In this document: piece by piece, positions 26,116-34,026 of the stretch
How the letters are laid out: each line of letters opens with the position of its first letter
How positions within the stretch are numbered: the first letter of the stretch is position 1
Source of the DNA: DASZGL01 sp035938875
GTDB lineage: Bacteria > Chloroflexota > Dormibacteria > Aeolococcales > Aeolococcaceae
Direction: 5' to 3'
Length of the DNA: 64,000 nt
NCBI GenBank assembly: GCA_035938875.1
Contig: DASZGL010000010.1
Coordinates: forward strand, 4,356 to 68,355
The notes under the pieces: generated by a model
What the model saw: the letters and a program-made list of their open reading frames with translations, nothing else
Told to the model about the DNA's origin: nothing
The model's database searches: none
Position numbers and translations under genes: made by a program

Positions 26116-27075
26116 ATGGCAGCCAGGCAGGTGCACGTCGGCATGCAGACGCCACAGCACGCGGTCGCCTACGCGCGGCTTCGACGAACCTGGCTGTTGC
26201 TCGACGAGCTCGGTTTCGACTCCGCCTGGGTCATGGACCACTTCTACCCCGTGCACTACCCGTCGGGGCACGCGATCACCGCCGGCTGTTTCGAGGGATG
26301 GACCCTGCTCAGCGCGCTGGCGCCGCTGACCGCACGGGTGCGCGTCGGCTGCCTGGTCTCGGGCAACACCTATCGCAACCCATTCCTGCTCGCCAGGATG
26401 GCGCAGACCCTCGACCATGCCACCGATGGCCGGCTGATCATGGGCATCGGCGCCGGTTGGAACATCGACGATCACGAGGGATTCGGCTTCGACTTTCCCC
26501 GCATCGCGGAGCGGTTGCGGCGCATGGAGGAGGCGATCAGGGTGTTCCGCCACGTCTGGAGCGGCAGCGACGCGGCCTTCACCGGTCGCTTCTACTCCGG
26601 ACGCGCAGGACTGCCATCGCTGCCCGCGCCGGTGCAGGGCGACATCCCGGTGATGATCGGCGGGGTCGGTGAGCAGCTGACCCTGCGCATCGTCGCCGAG
26701 CACGCGCAGATGTGGAACATGTACGCGCCGACGTATGAGCAGTTCACTCACAAGTGCGAGGTGCTTGCCGGGCACTGCGCGACCATCGGTCGTGACCCGG
26801 CAACGATCCACAAGACGCTGCACATGCCGATCTGCATCGGCGCCACCCGTGAGCAGGCGGCCGCACGCGCGCGGGCACGCTTCCCGACACTGCCCGATTC
26901 CCGCGCCGCGGGCGCCGCCGGGTTCGTCATCAACGGCACGCCAGACGAGGTCATCACCCAGCTGCGCGGCTACGTCGACATCGGCGCCGACGGCTTCGTC
27001 TTCGCCTACGAGCCGCCCCACGACGATGACGAGCTGCGTCTCTTTGCCGACGAGGTGCTGCCCGCTCTGCGCTGA
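26116..27075 (+). CDS. LLM class flavin-dependent oxidoreductase, probably F420-dependent
   Basis: This 319-residue protein is a luciferase-like TIM-barrel enzyme: HVGMQTPQHAVAY, LGFDSAWVMDHFYP, RVGCLVSGNTYRNP, GIGAGWNIDDHEGFGF, IPVMIGGVGEQLTLRI. These are typical of F420-dependent members in high-GC Gram-positives and Chloroflexi. The reaction and substrate are unknown. ATG 26116 lies 26 bp after ychF. It is followed by a long non-coding stretch. Confidence 0.85.
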   Translation: MAARQVHVGMQTPQHAVAYARLRRTWLLLDELGFDSAWVMDHFYPVHYPSGHAITAGCFEGWTLLSALAPLTARVRVGCLVSGNTYRNPFLLARMAQTLDHATDGRLIMGIGAGWNIDDHEGFGFDFPRIAERLRRMEEAIRVFRHVWSGSDAAFTGRFYSGRAGLPSLPAPVQGDIPVMIGGVGEQLTLRIVAEHAQMWNMYAPTYEQFTHKCEVLAGHCATIGRDPATIHKTLHMPICIGATREQAAARARARFPTLPDSRAAGAAGFVINGTPDEVITQLRGYVDIGADGFVFAYEPPHDDDELRLFADEVLPALR

Positions 27076-27084
27076 GCGGTCCGA

Positions 27085-27187
27085 GGTCCCGAACACCAGG
27101 CAGGGCGCCGGATGGCACGGCCAATAGGGAGGAGTGCGCGGGCGGGGACCGGTGCGGGCGCCCAGCGCCTCTGCCTGGCTCGGGACC
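27085..27187 (-). ncRNA. Candidate small RNA: long interrupted hairpin
   Basis: Left arm 27085-27108 and right arm 27165-27187 pair in three blocks: GGTCCCGA/TCGGGACC (8 bp), CAGGCAG/CTGCCTG (7 bp) and GCGC/GCGC, separated by small internal loops, around a 56-nt GC-rich apical region. A minus-strand promoter lies about 40 bp beyond the right arm, so an RNA of about 150 nt on the minus strand is the simplest reading. Shape and size recall 6S RNA, but no conserved 6S sequence was recognised. It could instead be a terminator region of the plus-strand operon. Confidence 0.4.
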
Positions 27188-27231
27188 GGGGAGCCGTGCG
27201 GCGACCCCCCATATCTTGTAGTCCCAGGGGA

Positions 27232-27260
27232 ACCCTACCACAGCATCCTGTGGATTGCAA
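27232..27260 (-). promoter_or_regulatory. Minus-strand promoter candidate with no gene downstream
   Basis: TTGCAA (27260-27255) and TAGGGT (27237-27232) are separated by exactly 17 bp, and the spacer holds the hairpin CCACAG/CTGTGG. Transcription would start near 27225 and read into the interrupted hairpin. No minus-strand gene follows. Confidence 0.45.
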
Positions 27261-27398
27261 GGGTCTTGGGCGGACTGCCTGCACCGGGCGGATGGGCACG
27301 CTCACCGCCTGCGCCAGGGCCTGACCGGCAGAGACGAAGACTGTCACGATCGGCCTCGGCGTGGCAGGATGACCGGTCCCTCGTCGGCGACCCGGGGC

Positions 27399-27404
27399 TA
27401 AGCT
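27399..27404 (+). promoter_or_regulatory. -10 box of the tail-anchored protein gene, apparently leaderless
   Basis: TAAGCT, then 10 nt, then the ATG at 27415. No Shine-Dalgarno is visible. Confidence 0.4.
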
Positions 27405-27414
27405 TCGCGGGCAC

Positions 27415-27921
27415 ATGGCCAAGAAGTCGCGGCGACGTCCCCGGTCGGCCCAGCAGCGGCGCCGTCCCCAGCAGCGCGGCAACCCGCTGGTCCCCGGAGC
27501 GCCCGTCGGCGCACCCATGACCTCCGTCGAGGAGGTGGACGAGCTCGAGGACGTCGAGGAGGAGCCCGGCGACGGGGACGATGCGGATGCCACGCCGGTG
27601 GCGGCGACCGCACCACCGCGCCCCGCCCAGGCGGCGCCGGGACCCCGAGTGGTCGGGTCACGCCCCGCGGTGGCGCCGGTTGCTGCGGCCGGCCCACGCC
27701 GCGTCGGCCGCATCGATGCATCCGCGGGGCGCCGGGGGCGGTCGCTGCGTCCGGGGAGCGCCGCGGCTGCCTTCGAACCCCTCGACCCTGAGGAAGCGGC
27801 GATTCCCTTCGACCGGGTCCCCTACGTCCCCGCCGACCTGCGCCGCGTGGCGCTCATGGCCGGCCTGATGGTGGTGCTGATCATTATCGCCGCCATCGTC
27901 GTCACCGCCTCCGTCAAGTAA
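27415..27921 (+). CDS. Tail-anchored membrane protein of unknown function
   Basis: This 168-residue protein has a very basic start (MAKKSRRRPRSAQQRRR), a low-complexity acidic then Ala/Pro-rich middle, and one hydrophobic helix at about 143-164 (MAGLMVVLIIIAAIVVTAS) only four residues from the C-terminus. That is the tail-anchored topology: cytosolic bulk and a C-terminal anchor. The adjacent gene encodes a Get3/ArsA-family ATPase, the class of protein that handles such anchors in eukaryotes. No catalytic motif or named family was recognised. Confidence 0.7.
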   Translation: MAKKSRRRPRSAQQRRRPQQRGNPLVPGAPVGAPMTSVEEVDELEDVEEEPGDGDDADATPVAATAPPRPAQAAPGPRVVGSRPAVAPVAAAGPRRVGRIDASAGRRGRSLRPGSAAAAFEPLDPEEAAIPFDRVPYVPADLRRVALMAGLMVVLIIIAAIVVTASVK

Positions 27922-27968
27922 GCGGGACGCGCGCGGCGCGGCGCGCGGAGGCGTCGGGGCCTGTCCAG

Positions 27969-27997
27969 TAGACTGCGGCAATCCGTCATTCAGACGG
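27969..27997 (+). promoter_or_regulatory. Promoter and leader hairpin of the Get3-like gene
   Basis: TAGACT at 27969-27974 begins a leader of about 35-40 nt. The leader contains a small perfect hairpin CCGTC/GACGG (27983-27987 and 27993-27997). Confidence 0.35.
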
Positions 27998-28016
27998 CGA
28001 CCGAGCAATCACCATC

Positions 28017-29192
28017 ATGCGAGTCATCCTCTACACCGGAAAGGGCGGGGTCGGCAAGACAACCGTCGCCGCCGCGACTGCAGCTCGCTGCGCGCGCCTT
28101 GGTTACCGCACGCTCGTGATCAGCACGGACGCGGCGCACAGCCTGGGTGACAGCCTCGACATGGAGCTCACCGATCAGCCTGTGGAAATAGCGCCCAATC
28201 TCTTCGCCCAGGAGATCAACGCGCTGCACGAGCTGGAGTCGCATTGGGAGAAGATCCACCGTTACCTTTCCCTGCTTTTCGCCTCGCAGGGCGTCGACGA
28301 CATCGTCGCCGAGGAGCTGGCCTCGCCTCCGGGGATGGAGGAGGTCGCCAGCCTGATGTGGATCAAACACCACAAGGCCAGCAACAAGTTCGACGTCCTC
28401 ATCGTCGACTGCGCGCCGACCGGCGAGACCTTGCAGCTGCTGGCATTTCCCGACGTCGCCCGCTGGTATCTCAACAAGATCTTCCCCATCGAGCGCCGGG
28501 TGATGAAGGTGGCACGCCCGGTGGTGCAACCCTTCATCAGCATCCCCCTGCCCGGTGACGACATCTTCGGCAGCGTCAAGGACCTGCTCCTCGACCTCGA
28601 GGGCATGAAGAAGGTGCTCGGTGATCCCAAGGTGTGCACGGTCCGCATCGTGCTCAACCTGGAGAAGATGGTGGTCAAGGAGGCACAGCGTGCCTTCACC
28701 TACCTCAGCCTCTACGACTATCTCACCGACCTGGTAATCGTCAACCGCGAGCTGCCGCCGGAGGTGACCGACACCTACTTCACGGCGTGGCGCGAGGCGC
28801 AGTCGCGCTACAGCGAGATGGTGGAGACCGCGTTCTCACCGTTGCCGATCATGCGCACCAAGCTGTTCGACCACGAGATCGTCGGACTGGACAACCTCGA
28901 GGAGATGGCCGAGTCCATCTATGGATCGGCTGACCCTGCGCAGATCTTCTATCACTCGGTTCCCCAGCAGCTGCGCAAGGTGGGCGACACCTACGAGCTG
29001 CTGCTCCACCTTCCCTTCGTCAGCCGCGATCAGCTTGAGGTCAGTCATCGCGAGGGTGAGCTCTTCGTCACCGTGGGCCCGTACAAGCGCGAGATCTCGC
29101 TGCCCCGGGTGCTCAACGGCAAGGTGACCAGGACCGCGCGTCTCGACGAGGGACTGCTGCGTGTCGTCTTCGGGAGTCCCCAACCTGTCTGA
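28017..29192 (+). CDS. Get3/ArsA-family ATPase with C-terminal alpha-crystallin-like domain
   Basis: This 391-residue protein has a deviant Walker A TGKGGVGKTT (residues 7-16), switch I ISTDAAHSLGDSLD, and the A-loop DCAPTGETLQLL. After the ATPase (to about 310) comes a beta-rich domain of about 75 residues (VGDTYELLLHLPF, REGELFVTVGPYKREISLP) resembling the small heat-shock/alpha-crystallin fold. That is the layout of the Get3d group of cyanobacteria and other bacteria. There are no ArsA-type duplicated halves and no ars genes nearby, so arsenite pumping is unlikely. A membrane-protein chaperone role is inferred, helped by the tail-anchored neighbour. Confidence 0.87.
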   Translation: MRVILYTGKGGVGKTTVAAATAARCARLGYRTLVISTDAAHSLGDSLDMELTDQPVEIAPNLFAQEINALHELESHWEKIHRYLSLLFASQGVDDIVAEELASPPGMEEVASLMWIKHHKASNKFDVLIVDCAPTGETLQLLAFPDVARWYLNKIFPIERRVMKVARPVVQPFISIPLPGDDIFGSVKDLLLDLEGMKKVLGDPKVCTVRIVLNLEKMVVKEAQRAFTYLSLYDYLTDLVIVNRELPPEVTDTYFTAWREAQSRYSEMVETAFSPLPIMRTKLFDHEIVGLDNLEEMAESIYGSADPAQIFYHSVPQQLRKVGDTYELLLHLPFVSRDQLEVSHREGELFVTVGPYKREISLPRVLNGKVTRTARLDEGLLRVVFGSPQPV

Positions 29193-29418
29193 CGAACAGT
29201 GCAAGCTCTGCCCTGCCCGTATGCTCGGTGACGCGGGACAGCTTCTCGGCAGCACGGTCAACGACCTGGTGCCACCAGAGGCGCAGATCCACCTGCTCAA
29301 CGCGCAGCGCGAGCTGCTGCTCGCCGTCAAGGCGACCGTCGATCACCACCTCAAGACACAGCAGTCCGAGCAGACGTCGCGCCAACGCCGGCGACCGGTA
29401 CGTGTCGAGCTGGAATAG
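29161..29418 (+). CDS. Small CxxC protein, unknown function
   Basis: This protein of up to 85 residues has an N-terminal CKLCPARML motif and a long amphipathic helix (PEAQIHLLNAQRELLLAVKATVDHHL) before a basic tail. The GTG at 29161 overlaps the Get3-like gene by 32 bp; an ATG at 29221 would lose the CxxC, so the longer form is preferred. It is 3 bp from the M50 protease gene. Similar small proteins follow Get3-like genes in other genomes as far as I recall, but I cannot name the family. Confidence 0.6.
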   Translation: MSSSGVPNLSDEQCKLCPARMLGDAGQLLGSTVNDLVPPEAQIHLLNAQRELLLAVKATVDHHLKTQQSEQTSRQRRRPVRVELE

Positions 29419-29421
29419 GCG

Positions 29422-30186
29422 GTGCAGACCGATTCCTTCCAGCTCTTCATCACCCTCCTCCTCTACTCCCTTCCCGGACTGATCGTCGGCTTCACCCTGC
29501 ACGAGCTCGCCCACGCCGCGGTCAGCGTGCGCTTCGGCGATGAGGGGCCGCGGCGCGACGGCCGGCTCAGCCTCGACCCGGTGAAGCAGATCGATCCCAT
29601 CGGCTTCGGCCTGCTCATCGCCATCGGATTCGGCTTCGCTCGGCCGGTCATGATCAATACCCTGCGGATTCGCTCGGCGGCGCGGCAGGCGCTGGTCGCG
29701 TTCGCCGGGCCGGCGACGAACCTGCTCATCGCCGCGGCAGCGGGAGCCGTGCTGCGCATCTGGGTTGCCGCCTCACCCGATGTCACCGTTCCCAACAACG
29801 GTTTGGTGGCCTTTGGCGATTTTCCCTACTTCGGGCGCGGAGGCGCGAGCTTCATCGCCTTCTGGGTCCTGTACCAGACGATGTACATCAACGCGTTGCT
29901 CTTCGTCTTCAACATGATCCCGATCCCGCCGCTCGACGGCTTCAAGGTGCTCAAGGGCGCATTCGGACGCCTCATACCCGGCGTCATCCGCTGGATGGAG
30001 CGCAACGCCCAGCTGCTCGCCGTCGCCGGGCTGGCGGCCATCTTCCTGCTGCCGAGACTCGGCAACGATACCGGCGGCAACGTGCTGACCAGCGCCACCG
30101 AACGCGTGGTGAACTTCATGTACCACGGCGATCCACCTCCGGTGACCGGTTTCGATAGCCTGCTCAACGCGCTCTCCGGACGATGA
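29422..30186 (+). CDS. Site-2 protease family (M50) membrane metalloprotease
   Basis: This 254-residue integral membrane protease has the zinc motif FTLHELAHAA (H27, E28, H31) in TM1 and the third ligand region FNMIPIPPLDGFKV. It has four to five TM helices and no PDZ domain, the short S2P form common in Firmicutes and Chloroflexi. Such enzymes cut membrane-embedded anchors in regulated proteolysis. GTG start at 29422, just after the small CxxC gene; the selA start overlaps its stop by 4 bp. Substrate unknown. Confidence 0.9.
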   Translation: MQTDSFQLFITLLLYSLPGLIVGFTLHELAHAAVSVRFGDEGPRRDGRLSLDPVKQIDPIGFGLLIAIGFGFARPVMINTLRIRSAARQALVAFAGPATNLLIAAAAGAVLRIWVAASPDVTVPNNGLVAFGDFPYFGRGGASFIAFWVLYQTMYINALLFVFNMIPIPPLDGFKVLKGAFGRLIPGVIRWMERNAQLLAVAGLAAIFLLPRLGNDTGGNVLTSATERVVNFMYHGDPPPVTGFDSLLNALSGR

Positions 30187-31580
30187 GCGACGCCGCCACG
30201 CTGCGCGAGCTGCCCTCCGTCGAGGAGCTGGCGACACATCCATCGCTGAGTCGATGGAGCGCAGCTGCGGCGGTGCGGCGAGCCGCGCGAGCGGTGATCG
30301 ACGCCGAGCGCGCCGCGCGACGCGGCGGCGCGCCCGTGCACGACAGCGTCGACGCACTCGCGGCCGCCGCGGATGCGTGGTTGGCGGCGCGACTGACACC
30401 GGGACCGCGCCGCGTCATCAACGCCACCGGGGTGGTGGTGCACACCAACCTCGGCCGGGCACCACTTTCGCGCGACGCCCGCGACGCCGTGCTCGTCGCC
30501 GCCGGAAACTGCGATCTCGAGCTCGACCTACGCAGCGGTCAGCGCGGCTCACGGCAGGAGCACGTGGCTCCGCTGCTGGCGACGCTCTGCGACGCCGAGG
30601 ACGCGCTGGTGGTCACCAACAACGCGGCGGCAGTGCTGCTCGCCCTGACCGCCCTATGTCGCGCCAAGGAGGTGCTCGTCTCGCGCGGCGAGGCGGTGGA
30701 GATCGGCGGCGGATTCCGCATCCCCGAGGTGATGCGCCTGTCGGGAGCGCGCATGGTCGACGTCGGCACCACCAACCGCACGCGCGCCGCGGACTACGCC
30801 GCCGCGGTGACGGCACGGACGGCGGCCATCGTGCGTGTGCATCCCTCCAACTTCGCGATGGTGGGGTTCGTCGAGCGGCCCAGCACCGCCGACTGCGCCG
30901 CGGTGGCACGCGAGCACGGCATCCTGCTCATCGAGGACGCCGGCAGCGGCGCCTTCAGCAGTGATGCCGGACAGCGCCGTGGGCTCGCCACCGAGCCGGT
31001 GATGAGCGCGGTGATCGATGACGGCGCCGACCTGGTCACGGCCAGCGCTGACAAGCTCTGCGGGGGTCCCCAGGCGGGTTTGATCGCCGGCCGCGCCGAG
31101 CTGATCGCCCGCCTGCGTCGCCATCCGCTGATGCGCGCGCTCCGCCCCGACAAGCTGGTGCTCGCCGCGCTGGGCGCCACCCTCGCCGCCCACCTCCGCG
31201 GCGACGCCGATAACACCGTGCCGGTGGCCCGGATGCTGGCCCGGAGCAGCGCTGCCCTCGCCGACAGCGCGGCGGCGTGGGCCGGCACGCTGCGCGCCGC
31301 CGGCATCCCCGCCGGCACCAGCGGAGCTGCGTCGACGGCCGGAGGCGGTGCCCTGCCGGGTTCGGAGATCCCGACCGTCTGCGTGACCCTGCCCGGCCCC
31401 ACCGGACGCCTGCTCGCCGCGCTCCGCGCCGCCAGCCCACCGGTGGTCGCCCGCGCCGCCGAGGGGCAGGTGTGGCTCGACCCGCGGACCGTCGACCCCG
31501 AGGACGGGGACGAACTGCTTGACGCGGTCCGCTGGGCCTGGGAGGCGGTGCACGGCCGGCGGCCCGGCCGCTGCACATGA
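30183..31580 (+). CDS. selA: L-seryl-tRNA(Sec) selenium transferase
   Basis: This 465-residue PLP enzyme converts Ser-tRNA(Sec) to Sec-tRNA(Sec) with selenophosphate. It has the N-terminal helical domain (LRELPSVEELATHPSL), INATGVVVHTNLGRAPLS, the substrate loop EIGGGFRIPEVM and the PLP lysine K291 in ASADKLCGGPQAG, close to K295 of E. coli. Together with selB two genes later it shows that the organism makes selenoproteins. selD and a tRNA(Sec) gene were not found in this window. Confidence 0.96.
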   Translation: MSDAATLRELPSVEELATHPSLSRWSAAAAVRRAARAVIDAERAARRGGAPVHDSVDALAAAADAWLAARLTPGPRRVINATGVVVHTNLGRAPLSRDARDAVLVAAGNCDLELDLRSGQRGSRQEHVAPLLATLCDAEDALVVTNNAAAVLLALTALCRAKEVLVSRGEAVEIGGGFRIPEVMRLSGARMVDVGTTNRTRAADYAAAVTARTAAIVRVHPSNFAMVGFVERPSTADCAAVAREHGILLIEDAGSGAFSSDAGQRRGLATEPVMSAVIDDGADLVTASADKLCGGPQAGLIAGRAELIARLRRHPLMRALRPDKLVLAALGATLAAHLRGDADNTVPVARMLARSSAALADSAAAWAGTLRAAGIPAGTSGAASTAGGGALPGSEIPTVCVTLPGPTGRLLAALRAASPPVVARAAEGQVWLDPRTVDPEDGDELLDAVRWAWEAVHGRRPGRCT

Positions 31581-32146
31581 GCCGGCGCCGAGGCAGACGA
31601 GAGTACGGGCCGAGAGTGCTCGTCGGCGGCGTCGCCCACCGCGTGCTCGGCGCCCAGATGGCGGCGGTGCGCGACGGCCGAGTCCTCATCCAGCTGCGTC
31701 CCTGGCCCCCCGGATGGGAGATGCCCGGCGGGCACTGCCAGCCCGACGAGGACCCGCTGAGGTGTGCGGTTCGCGAGACCGAGGAGGAGACCGGCTACGT
31801 CATCGACGTCATCGGACTTGCCGGTGTCTACAGCTGGAAGGGTTGGCGCAGCGGCGGAGACGCCGTCTACGTCGGCGAGATCGTCGGCGGCCGACCGCAC
31901 CGCAGCGTCGAGTCGCTGCGCACCCGCTTCGTCGGCACCACCGACCTGCCGCGCACCATCTTCCCCTGGATCCCGCAGCGCATTGCGGATGCGCTGGCGG
32001 CTCATGCCGGTGCACCACCCGTCCACCGCGTGCAGGTGGTCGGCATCCGTCACGTGCTGTTCTTCGGTGTGCAGTGGCTGGCCACCGTGCTCGACTGGGT
32101 TCGGCGTTTTCGCCAGCCACGGCATCAACGCTCGACCCGGCGATGA
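31577..32146 (+). CDS. Nudix hydrolase embedded in the sel operon
   Basis: This 189-residue protein has a complete Nudix box, G-x5-E-x7-RE-x-EE-x-G, in GHCQPDEDPLRCAVRETEEE. The substrate is not deducible; nucleoside diphosphate derivatives are usual for the family. It overlaps selA and selB by 4 bp each (ATGA), so it is translated with the selenocysteine machinery. A helical tail after about residue 155 ends in RRFRQPRHQRSTRR. Confidence 0.88.
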   Translation: MSRRRGRREYGPRVLVGGVAHRVLGAQMAAVRDGRVLIQLRPWPPGWEMPGGHCQPDEDPLRCAVRETEEETGYVIDVIGLAGVYSWKGWRSGGDAVYVGEIVGGRPHRSVESLRTRFVGTTDLPRTIFPWIPQRIADALAAHAGAPPVHRVQVVGIRHVLFFGVQWLATVLDWVRRFRQPRHQRSTRR

Positions 32147-34026
32147 ACCATGTCATCGGGACCGCCGGTCACGTCGACCACGGCAAGTCGTCACTGATCC
32201 TGGCCCTGACCGGCACCGATCCTGACCGCCTCGCCGAGGAGAAGCGCCGGGGCATGACCATCGAGCTCGGCTTCGCCGCATGGCGACTGCCCAGCGGTGA
32301 CCGTGTCGCCGTTGTCGACGTCCCCGGGCATCGTCGCTTCATCCGCACCATGCTCGCCGGCGCTCACGGCATCGACCTGGTGCTCCTCGTGGTGGCTGCC
32401 GACGAGGGGGTGATGCCCCAGACGCGAGAGCACCTGGCGATATGCCAGCTGCTCGGCGCGCGTTGTGGCGTCGTCGCCGTGACCAAGTCGGACCTGGTCG
32501 ACGCCGAGACGCTGGAACTTGCCCGCGCCGAGGTCGAGGAGGTGATCGCCGCCTCCGCGTTGCGCGGTGCCCCGGTGGTGCCCTGCTCGTCGCTCACCGG
32601 CGACGGACTCGATGTTCTGGCCACAACGGTGGAGAACGCCCTTGCCGCCGTGCCACCACCGCCGGACCGGGGCCGTCCCCGACTCTTCGTCGATCGCTGC
32701 TTCGCAGTGGCGGGCTTCGGCACCGTAGTCACCGGCACGCAAGAGGGCGGCAGCTTCCATGTCGGCGACGAGGTGTCGCTTCTGCCGGCGGAGCTCGCGG
32801 CGCGCATCCGCGGCCTGCAGCATCACGGCGACGACGTCAGCGCGGCCGATCCGGGCCGGCGGACCGCGGTGAACCTTCAGGGAGTGAGCCACCGGCAGCT
32901 GCGCCGGGGCATGGCCGTGGTCCGGCCCGGCAGCCTGCGCCCGACAGCCCGCCTGGACGCTCACCTCACCGTGCTCGATGATGCCCCGGCGGCGATCGCC
33001 CACCGCGGCTCGGTTGTGCTGTTCCTGGGCACCGCCGAGGTGGTCGCCCAGGTCTGGTTGCTCGAGGGCACGGAACTGGCACCCGGAACCGACGGCTTCG
33101 CCCAGCTGCACCTGGCCGCGCCGATCGCTGCCGCCCACCACGACCGCTTCGTGCTGCGACGGGCAACGCCACCGGCGACCCTCGGCGGCGGCGTGGTCGT
33201 CGACGTGGCTCCCCGCCGCCATCGCCGGCGCGACGCAGCGGTGGCCGCCTCGCTGCGGCGGCGCCAGAGCGACGGGATCGACGTCGCCGTCATCGAGGAG
33301 CTGCGCAAGCAACGTCTCGGCGGGGACGTCGCCCTGCTCGCCCGGGCGGTCGGCGCAGGCCAACCCCAGGTGCAGCGGGCCCTCGGCGATCTCGGCGCCG
33401 ACGTGCTGCCGCTGGGTCGTCGCTGGTTCGCCAGGGAGCGTTGGGACGAGATCCGGGAGAAGTCGGCGACAACCCTCACCGACTTCCATCGAGCCGAGCC
33501 GCTGCGCGGCGGCATGCCCCGAGAGGAGTGGCGCAGCCGGCTGCGTCTGCCCGGCGCGCTGGCCACCGATGTCGCCCACCGCCTCGCCAGCGAAGCCGCA
33601 CTGGTCGAGGCCGAGGGCTCGATGGCCCTTCCCGGTCGAGGGCGCGCCGTCTCCGCGGCGGTGCGGGACGCGGCCGACACCGTCGTACAGTGCCTCGACG
33701 AGCGGCCGCTCGACCCTCCGTCGCCCAGCGAGCTGGCCAGGGAGGGGCTGACCCCGGCGCTGCTCCGCCACCTCCTCGACGAGCGCCGCGTGGTCCGTCT
33801 CTCCCCCGCGGTGTTGCTCAGCCGGGCCGCCTGGGACACCGCCTCAGCACGCGTGGTCGAGCACCTCGAGGAGCACGGCCAGGCCACCGTCGCCGAGCTG
33901 CGTGATGCGCTGGGGGCGACACGCCGCGTGGTCGTCCCCCTTCTCGAGCTGCTCGACGCCGAGAAGGTTACGCTGCGCAGCGGCGACCTGCGCCGCCTGC
34001 GTCGCGCGCCGCAGAACCAGTTGTGA
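32143..34026 (+). CDS. selB: Selenocysteine-specific elongation factor SelB
   Basis: This 627-residue GTPase delivers Sec-tRNA(Sec) to UGA codons marked by a SECIS hairpin. The G1 motif is GTAGHVDHGKSSL (residues 6-18), then RGMTIELGFA, DVPGHRRF and VTKSDLVD. EF-Tu-like domains II and III follow, then C-terminal winged-helix repeats (from about 370) for mRNA binding. The ATG overlaps the Nudix stop; an upstream extension is the Nudix shadow. Confidence 0.96.
   Translation: MNHVIGTAGHVDHGKSSLILALTGTDPDRLAEEKRRGMTIELGFAAWRLPSGDRVAVVDVPGHRRFIRTMLAGAHGIDLVLLVVAADEGVMPQTREHLAICQLLGARCGVVAVTKSDLVDAETLELARAEVEEVIAASALRGAPVVPCSSLTGDGLDVLATTVENALAAVPPPPDRGRPRLFVDRCFAVAGFGTVVTGTQEGGSFHVGDEVSLLPAELAARIRGLQHHGDDVSAADPGRRTAVNLQGVSHRQLRRGMAVVRPGSLRPTARLDAHLTVLDDAPAAIAHRGSVVLFLGTAEVVAQVWLLEGTELAPGTDGFAQLHLAAPIAAAHHDRFVLRRATPPATLGGGVVVDVAPRRHRRRDAAVAASLRRRQSDGIDVAVIEELRKQRLGGDVALLARAVGAGQPQVQRALGDLGADVLPLGRRWFARERWDEIREKSATTLTDFHRAEPLRGGMPREEWRSRLRLPGALATDVAHRLASEAALVEAEGSMALPGRGRAVSAAVRDAADTVVQCLDERPLDPPSPSELAREGLTPALLRHLLDERRVVRLSPAVLLSRAAWDTASARVVEHLEEHGQATVAELRDALGATRRVVVPLLELLDAEKVTLRSGDLRRLRRAPQNQL

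Larger units (their letters stand above)
27076..27414. other. Non-coding stretch with long hairpin and an antisense promoter
   Basis: No convincing gene lies between the LLM oxidoreductase and the tail-anchored protein. It holds a long interrupted inverted repeat (27085-27187), a minus-strand promoter-like pair (27232-27260) and the -10 box of the next gene (27399-27404). The frames crossing it have no recognisable protein character. Confidence 0.6.

Noticed and set aside
27076..27414. SRP RNA, RNase P RNA or tmRNA in the non-coding gap
   Set aside because: None of the conserved core sequences (GGAAGCAGC, GAGGAAAGTCC, tmRNA ends) was found on either strand.
28017..29192. Arsenite efflux ATPase ArsA
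   Set aside because: Single ATPase half, alpha-crystallin-like tail, and no arsB, arsC, arsD or arsR nearby; Get3d-like is a better fit.
32191..33771. 526-codon minus-strand frame opposite selB
   Set aside because: selB has full GTPase motifs on the plus strand; the antisense frame shows none.
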